Source of the DNA: Lipingzhangella halophila
GTDB taxonomy: Bacteria; Actinomycetota; Actinomycetes; Streptosporangiales; Streptosporangiaceae
Direction: 5' to 3'
Assembly (NCBI RefSeq): GCF_014203805.1
Contig: NZ_JACHJT010000002.1
Coordinates: 1 to 64,000 of the forward strand
Length of the DNA stretch: 64,000 nt
The first letter of the stretch is position 1. Every line of letters starts with the position of its first letter. Positions 39,862 through 47,929 of this stretch are shown here, one piece after another. The notes beneath the pieces are model-generated. The model saw nothing but the letters and a program-made list of their open reading frames with translations, had not been told where the DNA came from and did not search any database. Made by a program: the position numbers and the translations under genes.

Positions 39862-40901
39862 AGCACCGACTCCCCAAAATGTATGCAGACATACACTTCA
39901 AGGAGAAATCGATGAGCACCACACGTCAACGGGCACACCGGTTAGACATACCTCCTTAAGCGCGATCCACGTTCATGAAGATAAAACTGCGAGTTCTGTT
40001 AACCACTGCGAGTTACACCCCCTGCGCCGTTTGACGAGGTAGGTGAGTCGCTGGGCTGATGGGAAACGAGATACCCAAGTGTCCTGGTAATCCTCGAGAT
40101 GCTTTTTCGCCGGCTTCGCGCTTGTGAAGGACGGGCATCGTGCAGACATTTTGGTCCCTTCGCAAGGGACCACGGAGCTTGGCATGCTCGGAGTTGATCT
40201 GCTTCTTCCACCCCGGCCTGCTTCGATCCTTGAACACAGCGACGAGGCCATGGCCCGCACCCGCGTGGCTCTTGTGTCCGCGCGCCCCGACCTCGCGTCT
40301 TCGAATCGAAGGTCGATATACAGATCCGACCGGTGAGGCGCATGGGACCGGGTTCCAGAGGGGTCAATGGCTTGCGGTCAGCCTCTGGAGCAGAGTGACA
40401 TGGTCCATGCCGGCTTCCGCCAAGAGGCGCTGAACGGACTCCGGGGGCACCCGGCCGAGACGAACGCTGTCGACCATACCGATCTGGGTGATGCCTTCGC
40501 CGGTGGCGAGGCGCGACTCGGGGTGGCCGACGCAGGGAGTTTGTAGAGGCGCCAGGTGTTACCGGGGACGTGTGCCAGGAGGAGGTCGGGTCGGCCACCG
40601 CGACGTTGGCGGCCAGCAGCAGGACGGTGGCGGTGGTGAGCCAGCGCGACCACACCGGACTGGACATCGGTACTCGCATTCCCTCGCAGGTCGTCAGCCA
40701 CGCGGGAGCCCGGCGCCGGTGAGCACTACCCCCGACGCAGGAATCGGCCGATCGTGGAGACGGTCCCGGCGCGCCGGCGACGTGGAGACGAAATGGAGAC
40801 AGGAAGATGTCTCAAGAGGGCTCAACGGCGTCGAACGGCTCCCAACGAGAGTCTCTGACCTGCGGCTACGCGAATTCGCCCAGGTCGGCTGAAGCGCCGA
40901 A
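39862..40901. other. degenerate region between the methyltransferase and DUF2637 genes
   Basis: About 1 kb without an intact gene. It contains the DUF2637 remnant at 40,364-40,667; the rest (39,862-40,363 and 40,668-40,901) has lower GC than the neighbours in places and shows nothing I recognise. Confidence 0.45.
40364..40667 (-). pseudogene. remnant of a DUF2637-type membrane protein gene
   Basis: The minus-strand frame from 40,667 reads SSPVWSRWLTTATVLLLAAN then VAVADPTSSW, matching pieces of the intact neighbour at 40,902-41,699 (WSRWTTIAAVLLLA and AANIAVAEPTAW) with the segment between them deleted. Beyond that the frame is lost; another frame gives ITQIGMVDSVRLGRVPPESV and further residues ending LTASH* at 40,364. 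So this is a decayed, internally deleted duplicate joined to other sequence. Confidence 0.55.
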
Positions 40902-41699
40902 CTACCTTGACACGGTAGAAGTCACCACCAGACCTCCGTCGGGCTCCCCCGCCATCGCATCGGTGGTTGTCAGGAGCCCCTGTTCGCCCCTCTGTTTGAC
41001 AAGTCGGCCCCACCTGGGTTTACGGCCGAACTGAGCTGCCAACTCCTCACCTGTGGGAAGAGACCCGTCCTCGCGGCGGTGGGCCAGCGCCCATGCCCAG
41101 GCATCGCACTGAACCTTGGGCAGTGCAACCTCCGTGGCGACGGGCTCAACGATCTCTGCCATCGAGGAGGCCCCCTGCGCCGGAACCACTCGCAGTGCGG
41201 GCCACTCCTCTGCACCGGTAGCGTCCTCGGGCTCCGGGGTCGAGTTCGCGAGGTGGTCCTCCTCGGCCTGGTCATCCTCGGTCTGCGTACGCACTGCGTG
41301 TGCGTTGCGTACGCAAGTGGAGCTCGCCCGGAACTGGCACATCAAGAGTTCGTAGCTCCCGATCAGCGCGAACGATGGCCAGGCGTGGATGATGCGCGAC
41401 CACGCGGTCGGCTCGGCCACGGCGATGTTGGCCGCGAGGGATGCGAGACTGCCCAGGATCAGCAGGCTCCACGGCAGGAACCCTCCCCGGCGTCCTTGCC
41501 GGGCGTCGGACAATAACGTCATCGACGCCGCGACCACCGTCCCGTCCACAGACAGTGGAAACAATGCAGCCCGGCATTCGGGTTCGCCGTGGCGCAGCGC
41601 CAGGTCGTACATGTGGGAGTAGGAGACGACGGCCGCGATCGTGGCCAGAAGAAGCACCGCGGCGATAGTTGTCCAGCGGGACCAGCGGGAAGTATCCAT
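40902..41699 (-). CDS. DUF2637 family membrane protein
   Basis: 265 residues, ATG 41,699. N-terminal WSRWTTIAAVLLLATIAAVV helix, SHMYDLALRHGEPECRAALF, then two more helices (FLPWSLLILGSLASLAANIA; HAWPSFALIGSYELLMC), the DUF2637 layout; the C-terminal half is an acidic linker plus a helix-turn-helix-like end (TGEELAAQFGRKPRWGRLVK). DUF2637 proteins are hallmarks of actinomycete plasmids and integrative elements and are thought to take part in spread or plasmid regulation. Last gene before the right attachment site. Confidence 0.85.
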   Translation of the reverse strand: MDTSRWSRWTTIAAVLLLATIAAVVSYSHMYDLALRHGEPECRAALFPLSVDGTVVAASMTLLSDARQGRRGGFLPWSLLILGSLASLAANIAVAEPTAWSRIIHAWPSFALIGSYELLMCQFRASSTCVRNAHAVRTQTEDDQAEEDHLANSTPEPEDATGAEEWPALRVVPAQGASSMAEIVEPVATEVALPKVQCDAWAWALAHRREDGSLPTGEELAAQFGRKPRWGRLVKQRGEQGLLTTTDAMAGEPDGGLVVTSTVSR

Positions 41700-41740
41700 G
41701 CCAGGTCACCGCCCGTCCAGCGCGATGGACGTGGACAGGG

Positions 41741-42335
41741 TCAGCCCGCCCGGGCCCTGTGGGGGGATGGTTCGAGTCCCCCCTCGGACACTTTCGAATT
41801 TCCTATGAGCTGTGGGCTGAGGGCCACTTCGGCCTCCACTTCCTGCTCATCGGGTTCGTAGGTGAGCTTCAGGCCGAGCTGTTGGTACAGCTCGGCTTTG
41901 TCATTGGGGTCGGCTTCGTTGAGGACCCGGACGATGTCGCCGAGCTCGTGCACCATCCGGGCGATGGTGGCCTCGTCCAGGCGGTCGCTGGGGGTTTGGA
42001 GCCGGCTGAGTCGGGTTTGGGCGGCTTGGCGCTGGTTCTCCGCCTCGGTGATCCACTCGGTGACGGCCGAGGCCGCAGTGCCCCCGTCCAGCGCCTCGCG
42101 GTACTGGCGTAGCTTGCGTTCGCACTCCTTGATCTCGGCGCGGATCCGCTGCTCCTCCGCTGCGTGCTGGTCGCCGCCCTGGTTGGCCGCCATCGCGGCG
42201 ATCGTCGCGTTGAGCCGGGCCGGGGCGAACTCGCGCGCCAGCCAGGGGTCCAGCTCGGGCACCAGTAGGTCTTCGCGCAGGTAGACGTTGCGCGGGTGCT
42301 CGATCTTGTTCGCCAGGGCGTACTCCCGGGGAAGC
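41741..42335 (-). pseudogene. C-terminal fragment of a second serine recombinase
   Basis: The frame reads EYALANKIEHPRNVYLREDL, then VPELDPWLAREFAP and a long charged helix ending in VLNEADPNDKAELYQQLGLK and VALSPQLIGNSKVSEGGLEP, the typical C-terminus of tRNA-integrating serine recombinases. A frameshift at about 42,326 disconnects RFP from EYALAN, and the catalytic domain is missing. The 3' end reads straight through the 41,775-41,791 repeat, as usual when an integrase gene ends at its own attachment site. Confidence 0.75.
41775..41791 (+). repeat. right attachment site (attR) of the tRNA-Leu island
   Basis: Exact 17-base copy of the tRNA-Leu 3' end. Upstream it keeps a degraded T arm (GGGGATGGTTCGAGT). 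It separates the island from the decayed recombinase that belongs to an older insertion. Confidence 0.8.
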
Positions 42336-42481
42336 GCAAAGGGACTGTGGCCTGTGGTTTCCCCTGGGCGGGGGCCATTTCATCGTGTCCTGTGGCACTG
42401 GAGGCGTGGGGGCGAGACGGTCGGAACACCGGAAGCACGCGGTTGGCGCCTATGATCGTGGTTTCGCCCCAAGACCGGCGG

Positions 42482-43438
42482 TCATGTCCGGTCACGGTGG
42501 CGTTGTGGACTGATCCCGCGGGCTCGTTTGAAAGCGGCGCTGAGCGCGAACGCGCTGCCATAACCGACCTGACGGGCTACGGTGTCAATCGTGGCGTCCG
42601 ACTCCACGAGGAGCTCGGCGGCCAGGTCGATTCGCCACCCGGTGAGGTATGCCATTGGTGGCATGCCGACGAGGTCGGTGAAGCGGCGGGCCAACGTCGC
42701 TCGGGACACCCCGGTCCGCCGGGCGAGCGCGGCCACCGTCCAGGGATGGGCCGGGTCGCTGTGGATGAGTCGTAGGACGGGCCCGACGACGGGATCCCCG
42801 TTGGCTCGGTACCAGGCCGGTGCGTCGGTATCGGGCCTGGTGAACCATTCGCGGAGGATGGCGACCAGCAGGAGATCCAGAAGCCGTTCGAGCACGAGAT
42901 CTTGGCCCGGCTCGTTTCGCACGGTCTCCTCGGCGAGTAGCGACACCAGCGCGGATTCGACGTGGACGGTACCGGGGATGACCAGAAGCGGCGGCAACGC
43001 GCTGAGCAGGCGCGTGGCGATCTCGCCCAGTCCCCGGTACTTGCCGATCTGCAGCACCGAGGAGTCGTCCGCGCCGTCGTCGCAGGTTCGCGTGCCGTTG
43101 ACCCAGGTGCGCACACCCATGTCCGCGACCTCGCGCAGCTCCGCGCCCGCTGCGGTCGTCCGTCGGGGGCCGGGCTGCACGACCACCTGGGTCGGCGTGC
43201 GGGGATTATCGGCAAAGGTGAACGTGTCCGGGCCACGCATCACCGCGATGTCACCTGCGTCCACTCGCACCGCATCGCCAGTGCTGGGGACGACCCAGGG
43301 CGTCCCTCGCAGGATGGCCACTACGTTGAGCGGCGCCCTGTCCCGTACCTGCACCGACCACGGTGGGTTCAGGATGGACCGCAGCACGAACGCATCCCTG
43401 CCCCTGGCTCGGTCGAGCAGGATCGACAAGGGGTCCAT
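42482..43438 (-). CDS. AraC-family transcriptional regulator
   Basis: 318 residues, ATG 43,438. N-terminal cupin-type ligand domain (MDPLSILLDRARGRDAFVLR; VRVDAGDIAVMRGPDTFTF) and C-terminal double helix-turn-helix (WTVAALARRTGVSRATLARR; IDTVARQVGYGSAFALSAAF) with the family end KRARGISP. It matches the AraC/cupin_6 type found beside oxidoreductase genes. It is divergent from the NmrA-like gene 82 bases away and probably controls it. Confidence 0.9.
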   Translation of the reverse strand: MDPLSILLDRARGRDAFVLRSILNPPWSVQVRDRAPLNVVAILRGTPWVVPSTGDAVRVDAGDIAVMRGPDTFTFADNPRTPTQVVVQPGPRRTTAAGAELREVADMGVRTWVNGTRTCDDGADDSSVLQIGKYRGLGEIATRLLSALPPLLVIPGTVHVESALVSLLAEETVRNEPGQDLVLERLLDLLLVAILREWFTRPDTDAPAWYRANGDPVVGPVLRLIHSDPAHPWTVAALARRTGVSRATLARRFTDLVGMPPMAYLTGWRIDLAAELLVESDATIDTVARQVGYGSAFALSAAFKRARGISPQRHRDRT

Positions 43439-43520
43439 CAGCGCAGTATAAGACGCACCATTATGGGCCTGCGAGCCTCGACTATGGCCCGTAGCCCGGC
43501 ATTCCGGTTGACTGTGGATC

Positions 43521-44375
43521 ATGACAGCGACTGGACCGAAAACGTTAGTCCTCGCGGGGACAGGCAAAACCGGACGCCGGGTCGTGTCCGGGCTCGTAGC
43601 GCGTGACGTGCCGGTACGGGTTGGCTCACGGCGTGCTGAGCCGCCTTTCGACTGGCAGGACGACACCACATGGGAACCCGCGCTGCGAGGCATGGACGCA
43701 GCTTATGTGGCCTTCTATCCCGATGCGGCGTTCCCCGGTGCAGCTAGGGCCATGGGGTCCTTCGCGGACCTCGCGGCAGCCTGCGGCGTCCGGCACCTCG
43801 TCCTGCTGGCTGACCGCGGTTCTGCCGAGGCCGAGCGGTGCGAACAGGCGGTGCGGGACTCGGGTGCGGAGTGGACCATCGTGCGGGCAGGGTTCATCAC
43901 GCAGAACTTCAGCGAGGCGTTCCTCGTAGAGCTGGTCCGGGCCGGTGTGGTCGCGCTTCCGGCCGGCGACGTCGCCGAGCCGTTCACCGACGCAGAGGAC
44001 ATCGCGGATGTCGCCGTCGCGGCGCTGACCGAGAGCGGCCATGCCGGCCGGATCCACGAAGTAACCGGACCACGACTGCTCACCTTCGCCGATGCCGTCG
44101 GCGAGATAGCGAGGGTGACCCGCAGGGAGGTTCGTTATCTGCCGGTCACGTCCGAGCAGTTCGTCTTGTCGCTGACCGGACGAGGTGTGCCGGCCGAGTA
44201 CGCGACGCAACTGGCCGGCCTCATGGTCGAGGTCTTCGACGGCCGCAGGGCCCACGTGACCGACACCGTCGAGCGCGTTCTCGGCCGCCCACCCCGCGAC
44301 TTCACGGAGTATGCCCGTGAAACCGCTACTACCGGAGTCTGGGATGCCCAGGCTGAGTCCTCTCGTGGAGCCTGA
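43521..44375 (+). CDS. NmrA-like NAD(P)-binding oxidoreductase
   Basis: 284 residues, ATG 43,521. Rossmann motif LVLAGTGKTGRRVV near the N-terminus, a second strand with VRVGSRR for the cofactor phosphate, then HLVLLADRGSAEAE and WTIVRAGFITQNFSE, as in atypical SDR/NmrA proteins (NAD(P)H:quinone oxidoreductase-like); no YxxxK active site, consistent with the family. Substrate unknown. Probably regulated by the divergent AraC protein. Confidence 0.88.
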   Translation: MTATGPKTLVLAGTGKTGRRVVSGLVARDVPVRVGSRRAEPPFDWQDDTTWEPALRGMDAAYVAFYPDAAFPGAARAMGSFADLAAACGVRHLVLLADRGSAEAERCEQAVRDSGAEWTIVRAGFITQNFSEAFLVELVRAGVVALPAGDVAEPFTDAEDIADVAVAALTESGHAGRIHEVTGPRLLTFADAVGEIARVTRREVRYLPVTSEQFVLSLTGRGVPAEYATQLAGLMVEVFDGRRAHVTDTVERVLGRPPRDFTEYARETATTGVWDAQAESSRGA

Positions 44376-44414
44376 CGTGCTCGGGAAGTCGGAGCACAGC
44401 TCGCCAGGCCCGAC

Positions 44415-44609
44415 ATGACCACCGGCGGTCACGGTCCTCATCGCCTGGGTCAGGTGTTCGTCATGTGGCTGTCGATCCACCCCGCCCTGACCCTCGCGTT
44501 GTGGCTCTTCGAACACTTCGGCTTGTCGCAGCTCGCCCTGCCGATACGCACGCTCATCCTGGTCGCCTTCGGCGAGCCCGCGCGGGACGACGCGGGATCC
44601 GCCGCCTGA
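44415..44609 (+). CDS. small membrane protein (64 aa)
   Basis: ATG 44,415, 40 bases after the NmrA-like gene. The core WLSIHPALTLALWLFEHFGL and ALPIRTLILVAF resembles the membrane tail found on some actinobacterial monooxygenase-like proteins (W-x-x-I/V-x-P-x-x-T/L-L ... L-P-I-R-T-L-x-L). Two short helices. Function unknown; may act with the upstream oxidoreductase. Confidence 0.5.
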   Translation: MTTGGHGPHRLGQVFVMWLSIHPALTLALWLFEHFGLSQLALPIRTLILVAFGEPARDDAGSAA

Positions 44610-44676
44610 GCGCCGGGCCGGCACCGGAGGGCCGGGCCGGACCGGCGCGTTCCCGGTGGTGGCGGCCCGGCCGTCG

Positions 44677-45597
44677 CTATACCGCAGGGGCGACACCGTC
44701 GAGCCGGGCCAGTTCGTCGTCGCTGAACTGGAGGGCGCCGGCGGCGATGTTCTCGTCCAGGTGCGCCGGGTCGCCGGTTCCCGGGATGGCCAGCACGTGC
44801 GGGCCGCGGTGCAGTGTCCAGGCCAGCCGGACCTGTGCTGGGGTGGCGCCGTGGGCCTCGGCGACGGCGGCGACCTCCGCTTGGCCCGCCTCTTCGGAGA
44901 CGCCGTGCGCGGAGCCGCCCACGGCGAAGAACGGAACGAACGCGATGTCGTGCTCGCGGGTCAGGGTGACCAGGTCGTCGTCGGTGCGTTCGGTGAGGCC
45001 GTACTGGTTCTGCACGCACACCACCGGTGTGACCGCCATCGCCTCGGTGAGCTGATCGGCGGTGATGTTGGAGACGCCGATGTGGCGGATCAGGCCCGCC
45101 TCGCGCAGGTCGGCGAGGGCGCCGACGTGCTCGGCGAGGGACCCGGGCTCTTTGTCGAGACCGCTGCCCCAGCGCAGGTTCACGATGTCGAGGTGGTCGC
45201 GGCCGAGCTGGCGGATGTTCAACTCGACCTGTGCGCGCAGCTGGTCGGGGCGTGCGTAGGGCTCGACCTCACCCTCGCCGGAACGGTTCGGGCCGACCTT
45301 CGTGGTGATCACCAGGGCGTCGGGATAGGGCTGGAGCGCGGTACTGATCAGCTCGTTGGCCGAGCGGGTCGCCAGGAAGTAGAAGGCGGCCGTGTCGATG
45401 TGGTTGACGCCGAGTTCGACGGCGCGACGCAGGACGGCGATCGCGTCGGCCCGGTCCCTTGGCGCCGGGTCCCAGGGCATGCCGGTCAGGCGCATCGCGC
45501 CGAAACCGATCCGGTTGACGGTGCGGTCGCCGAGCTGCCACGTACCCGCGGCGTCCGCGCTCGGGGCGTCGGTCGTGGTGTTCGTCGTGGTTGTCAT
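44677..45597 (-). CDS. aldo/keto reductase
   Basis: 306 residues, ATG 45,597. AKR fold: IGFGAMRLTG at the N-terminus, NHIDTAAFY (catalytic Asp and Tyr), ALVITTKVG (catalytic Lys), LDIVNLRWG where the usual His in LxxxHxP is replaced by Arg, IGVSN, and the cofactor loop LAIPGTGDPAHLDENI. Reduces carbonyl compounds with NADPH. The promoter region is shared with a divergent LuxR-type regulator about 96 bases away, likely its controller. Confidence 0.9.
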   Translation of the reverse strand: MTTTTNTTTDAPSADAAGTWQLGDRTVNRIGFGAMRLTGMPWDPAPRDRADAIAVLRRAVELGVNHIDTAAFYFLATRSANELISTALQPYPDALVITTKVGPNRSGEGEVEPYARPDQLRAQVELNIRQLGRDHLDIVNLRWGSGLDKEPGSLAEHVGALADLREAGLIRHIGVSNITADQLTEAMAVTPVVCVQNQYGLTERTDDDLVTLTREHDIAFVPFFAVGGSAHGVSEEAGQAEVAAVAEAHGATPAQVRLAWTLHRGPHVLAIPGTGDPAHLDENIAAGALQFSDDELARLDGVAPAV

Positions 45598-45692
45598 GCC
45601 ACCAGCCTGGCGCGGCGAGGGGCAACACCGCCGCTTTTGGCAACTTGCTGCCAGTACTGGCCGGGTTCCGGCCCGTGCGGCACAGTGGTGCT

Positions 45693-46349
45693 ATGCGGAC
45701 CACAGATACTGTCCAAGTCGTGCGTGGTGAGGACGAGGTATTCATACGCACCGCGCACCTGTTCGCGACCGCTACCGACATCAGATGTGCTGCGAACAAC
45801 TTCGCCACCTGGACGTGGGTGCGCGCGCAGGGCGGTCTCACCGCCAGCCAGGAGCCGCGGCGCGAAGGGCTGCGCGTCCGCAAGGTCTACCAGTCCGGCA
45901 TGCTCCTGGACCCCACGTGGGCGCAGCGGATAGCCACGGCTCGCGACCGCCACGGCGCCCAGGTCCGCGTCACCACCGAGGAGATGAACGAGACGATCAT
46001 CCTCGACGGGCGGGTGGCGATCCTCGCAGGGGACCAGCAGGCCGGTGAGCGCAGCTACAGCCTCATCAGCCAGCCCGAGACCGTGCAGGGCGTGAGCTCG
46101 CTGTTCGAGGTGGCGTGGCGGTCGGCCACGGAGTTGGACGTCTACGACGCGCAGGTCACCGAGATCCGGCAGATCGCGCCCCAGGTGCTGGACCTCCTCG
46201 GCCAGGGTGTCAAGGACGAGACGGCGGCCCGGGCACTGGGACTCGGCGTACGCACGTACCGCCGCCGGGTCGCCGAGCTGATGGACGCCCTTGGCACCGG
46301 GTCCCGGTTCCAGGCCGGCCTACGCGCCAGAGAGCTCGGGCTGGTTTAG
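45693..46349 (+). CDS. helix-turn-helix transcriptional regulator (TrmB-like sensor plus LuxR-type HTH)
   Basis: 218 residues, ATG 45,693; longer upstream starts are not protein-like. The first 150 residues resemble the phospholipase-D-like sensor of TrmB-type regulators (DEVFIRTAHLFATATDIRCA; TEEMNETIILDGRVAILAGD). The C-terminus is a LuxR-type helix-turn-helix (LLGQGVKDETAARALGLGVR, TYRRRVAELMDALG). Divergent from the aldo/keto reductase. Confidence 0.8.
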   Translation: MRTTDTVQVVRGEDEVFIRTAHLFATATDIRCAANNFATWTWVRAQGGLTASQEPRREGLRVRKVYQSGMLLDPTWAQRIATARDRHGAQVRVTTEEMNETIILDGRVAILAGDQQAGERSYSLISQPETVQGVSSLFEVAWRSATELDVYDAQVTEIRQIAPQVLDLLGQGVKDETAARALGLGVRTYRRRVAELMDALGTGSRFQAGLRARELGLV

Positions 46350-46546
46350 CCCACATCCAGCACGCCCGCGGTCGCGACGACTGGCGCCAACCGGGCAACC
46401 GATACGGATCTGACCGCCGACTTCGAGGGCGGACAACCGACCGAGGAGAGCGCCGCCCAGCCTCATGCTCACTACGCTCCGGCCCGACGTGGAGCCGCGG
46501 AACCGAAAACCGGTTCCCCGACGAGCTGCCCTGCGCCCTGCGGCGG

Positions 46547-47386
46547 CTACATCTCCTCGTGGACGTCCGGGTCCCCGCCGAACAGGCGCCCGTCATCCCG
46601 GGCCAGCCCACTGATCGCCATGGCTTCGGCATCGGTGAGCTCGAAGCCGAAAAGGTCGAGATTCTCCCGCTGCCGCTGCGCGTCCGCCGACTTCGGAATG
46701 GGCAGCGCACCAAGCTGCAGCTGCCACCGCAGGACTACCTGCGCCGGGGTGACGCCGTGCGCGGCCGCGGCTTGGGACACCGGCCGCTCGGCAAATGGGG
46801 CGCTGCGTTTACCCAACGGGCTCCACGACTGCGTCTGGATGCCCAGCCCGGCGTTAACTTGGCGCATCGCTGCCTGCGGGAAGTACGGGTGCAGCTCGAT
46901 CTGATTGACCGCGGGTGTGACGCCGCTGTCGTCAATAACGACGCGCAGGTGCTGCTCGGTGAAGTTACTGACGCCGATGGACCGCACCAGGCCCCGCTCA
47001 CGCAGGTCGACCAGGGCGCGCCACGCTTCGACGTACCTGCCGACACTCGGATTGGGCCAGTGGATCAGGCACAGATCGAGGTAGTCGGAACCGATCCTGC
47101 GCAGGGACTCTTCGACCGATTCCACGGCCAGGTCGTACTCGTGGTGCCGACCCGGGATCTTCGTGGTGAGAAGCACGTCCTCCCGTGCCAGGCCGGAGGC
47201 GCGCACCGCCTGACCGACCTCCTCCTCGTTACCGTAGTTGACGGCACTGTCGAGCAGGCGGTAGCCCGACTCCAGGGCGGCGCGCATCACCGCCACCCCG
47301 TCTTCACCCCGCAGCGAAACCGTACCGAAACCCACCAAGGGCAGCGAGTTGCCGTCGTTCAGCTGGTAAGAACCGACCTCGATCAT
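46547..47386 (-). CDS. aldo/keto reductase (2,5-diketo-gluconate reductase-like)
   Basis: 279 residues, ATG 47,386. All catalytic positions are normal: LPLVGFGT, RLLDSAVNYGNEE (Asp and Tyr), VLLTTKIPG (Lys), LDLCLIHWPNP (His), VRSIGVSNF, NQIELHPYFPQ, SWSPLG, and the cofactor loop LPIPKSADAQRQRENL. Uses NADPH to reduce small carbonyls or sugar ketones. Its start overlaps the end of the upstream MFS fragment. Confidence 0.92.
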   Translation of the reverse strand: MIEVGSYQLNDGNSLPLVGFGTVSLRGEDGVAVMRAALESGYRLLDSAVNYGNEEEVGQAVRASGLAREDVLLTTKIPGRHHEYDLAVESVEESLRRIGSDYLDLCLIHWPNPSVGRYVEAWRALVDLRERGLVRSIGVSNFTEQHLRVVIDDSGVTPAVNQIELHPYFPQAAMRQVNAGLGIQTQSWSPLGKRSAPFAERPVSQAAAAHGVTPAQVVLRWQLQLGALPIPKSADAQRQRENLDLFGFELTDAEAMAISGLARDDGRLFGGDPDVHEEM

Positions 47387-47625
47387 GCTCTCAGCCTAAT
47401 ATGCCCCGCCCCGACGCGACTGGGGCCGGATACGAGCAGCGGGCGGCGCCCCACACGGTCGGCGATCATGCCGGACACTGGGGCGCTGACGGCGATCATG
47501 AGCGAGTCCATCGTTGGAAGGCTGGGGGCGATGATCGCCGGAGCCATGATCGTCAGAGCCGCCGAGGCGAGAACCGTGCCGCGTGCGAGGGGGTTCGGCG
47601 CCTTGCGGTCGACTGCTGCCGTCAT
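47383..47625 (-). pseudogene. fragment of an MFS transporter gene
   Basis: 80 codons. The start is TAAVDRKAPNPLARGTVLAS, a first membrane helix (AALTIMAPAIIAPSLPTM), then DSLMIAVSAPVSGMIADRVG and RRPLLV, the conserved loop between helices 2 and 3. The helix 1-2 connection is deleted and nothing follows after RRPLLVSG; ten or so helices are missing. It is expressed, if at all, just before the aldo/keto reductase, whose start it overlaps. Confidence 0.7.
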
Positions 47626-47675
47626 GCGGCAACGATCACGTGGGCGCGCCCGCATTCGTGTCGGCGACAATCGCC
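47614..47675 (-). repeat. 62-bp upstream repeat, copy 1
   Basis: Aligns without gaps to 50,151-50,212 with 53 of 62 identical bases. On the minus strand it spans GGCGATTGTC to GATCGTTGCCGCA and ends across the start codon of the MFS fragment. The other copy lies upstream of the GMC oxidoreductase gene on the same strand. Confidence 0.65.
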
Positions 47676-47929
47676 CACGTGCGCCGGTGCCATGCCCGCG
47701 ACATCCGGGCCCGCCAGGGAGACGTCGGAGATGTCTGGGTCGGACATCGGTGACCGCCGCCGAAAGGACAGAGCAGTCGATCCCCACAGCACACCGCCCA
47801 GGAGCGGAACGAACGGGTTCACCCGCGGCCAGGTGTGGAGGTCGGGATGAGCACACGTCGGTTCGGGGGATGGTAGCGAGCTGTGAGCTACGACGGCGCA
47901 GCCATCCCGGCCGGCTGCGACCAGCGCCA
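47676..47929. other. intergenic remainder between MFS fragment and GMC gene
   Basis: A minus-strand frame reads WPRVNPFVPLLGGVLWGSTA, which looks membrane-like but is isolated; probably decayed sequence. Nothing else recognised. Confidence 0.3.

Noticed and set aside
42577-43451. Coding frames on both strands across the AraC gene
   Set aside because: Shadow frames; the AraC frame has both helix-turn-helix motifs and a cupin domain.
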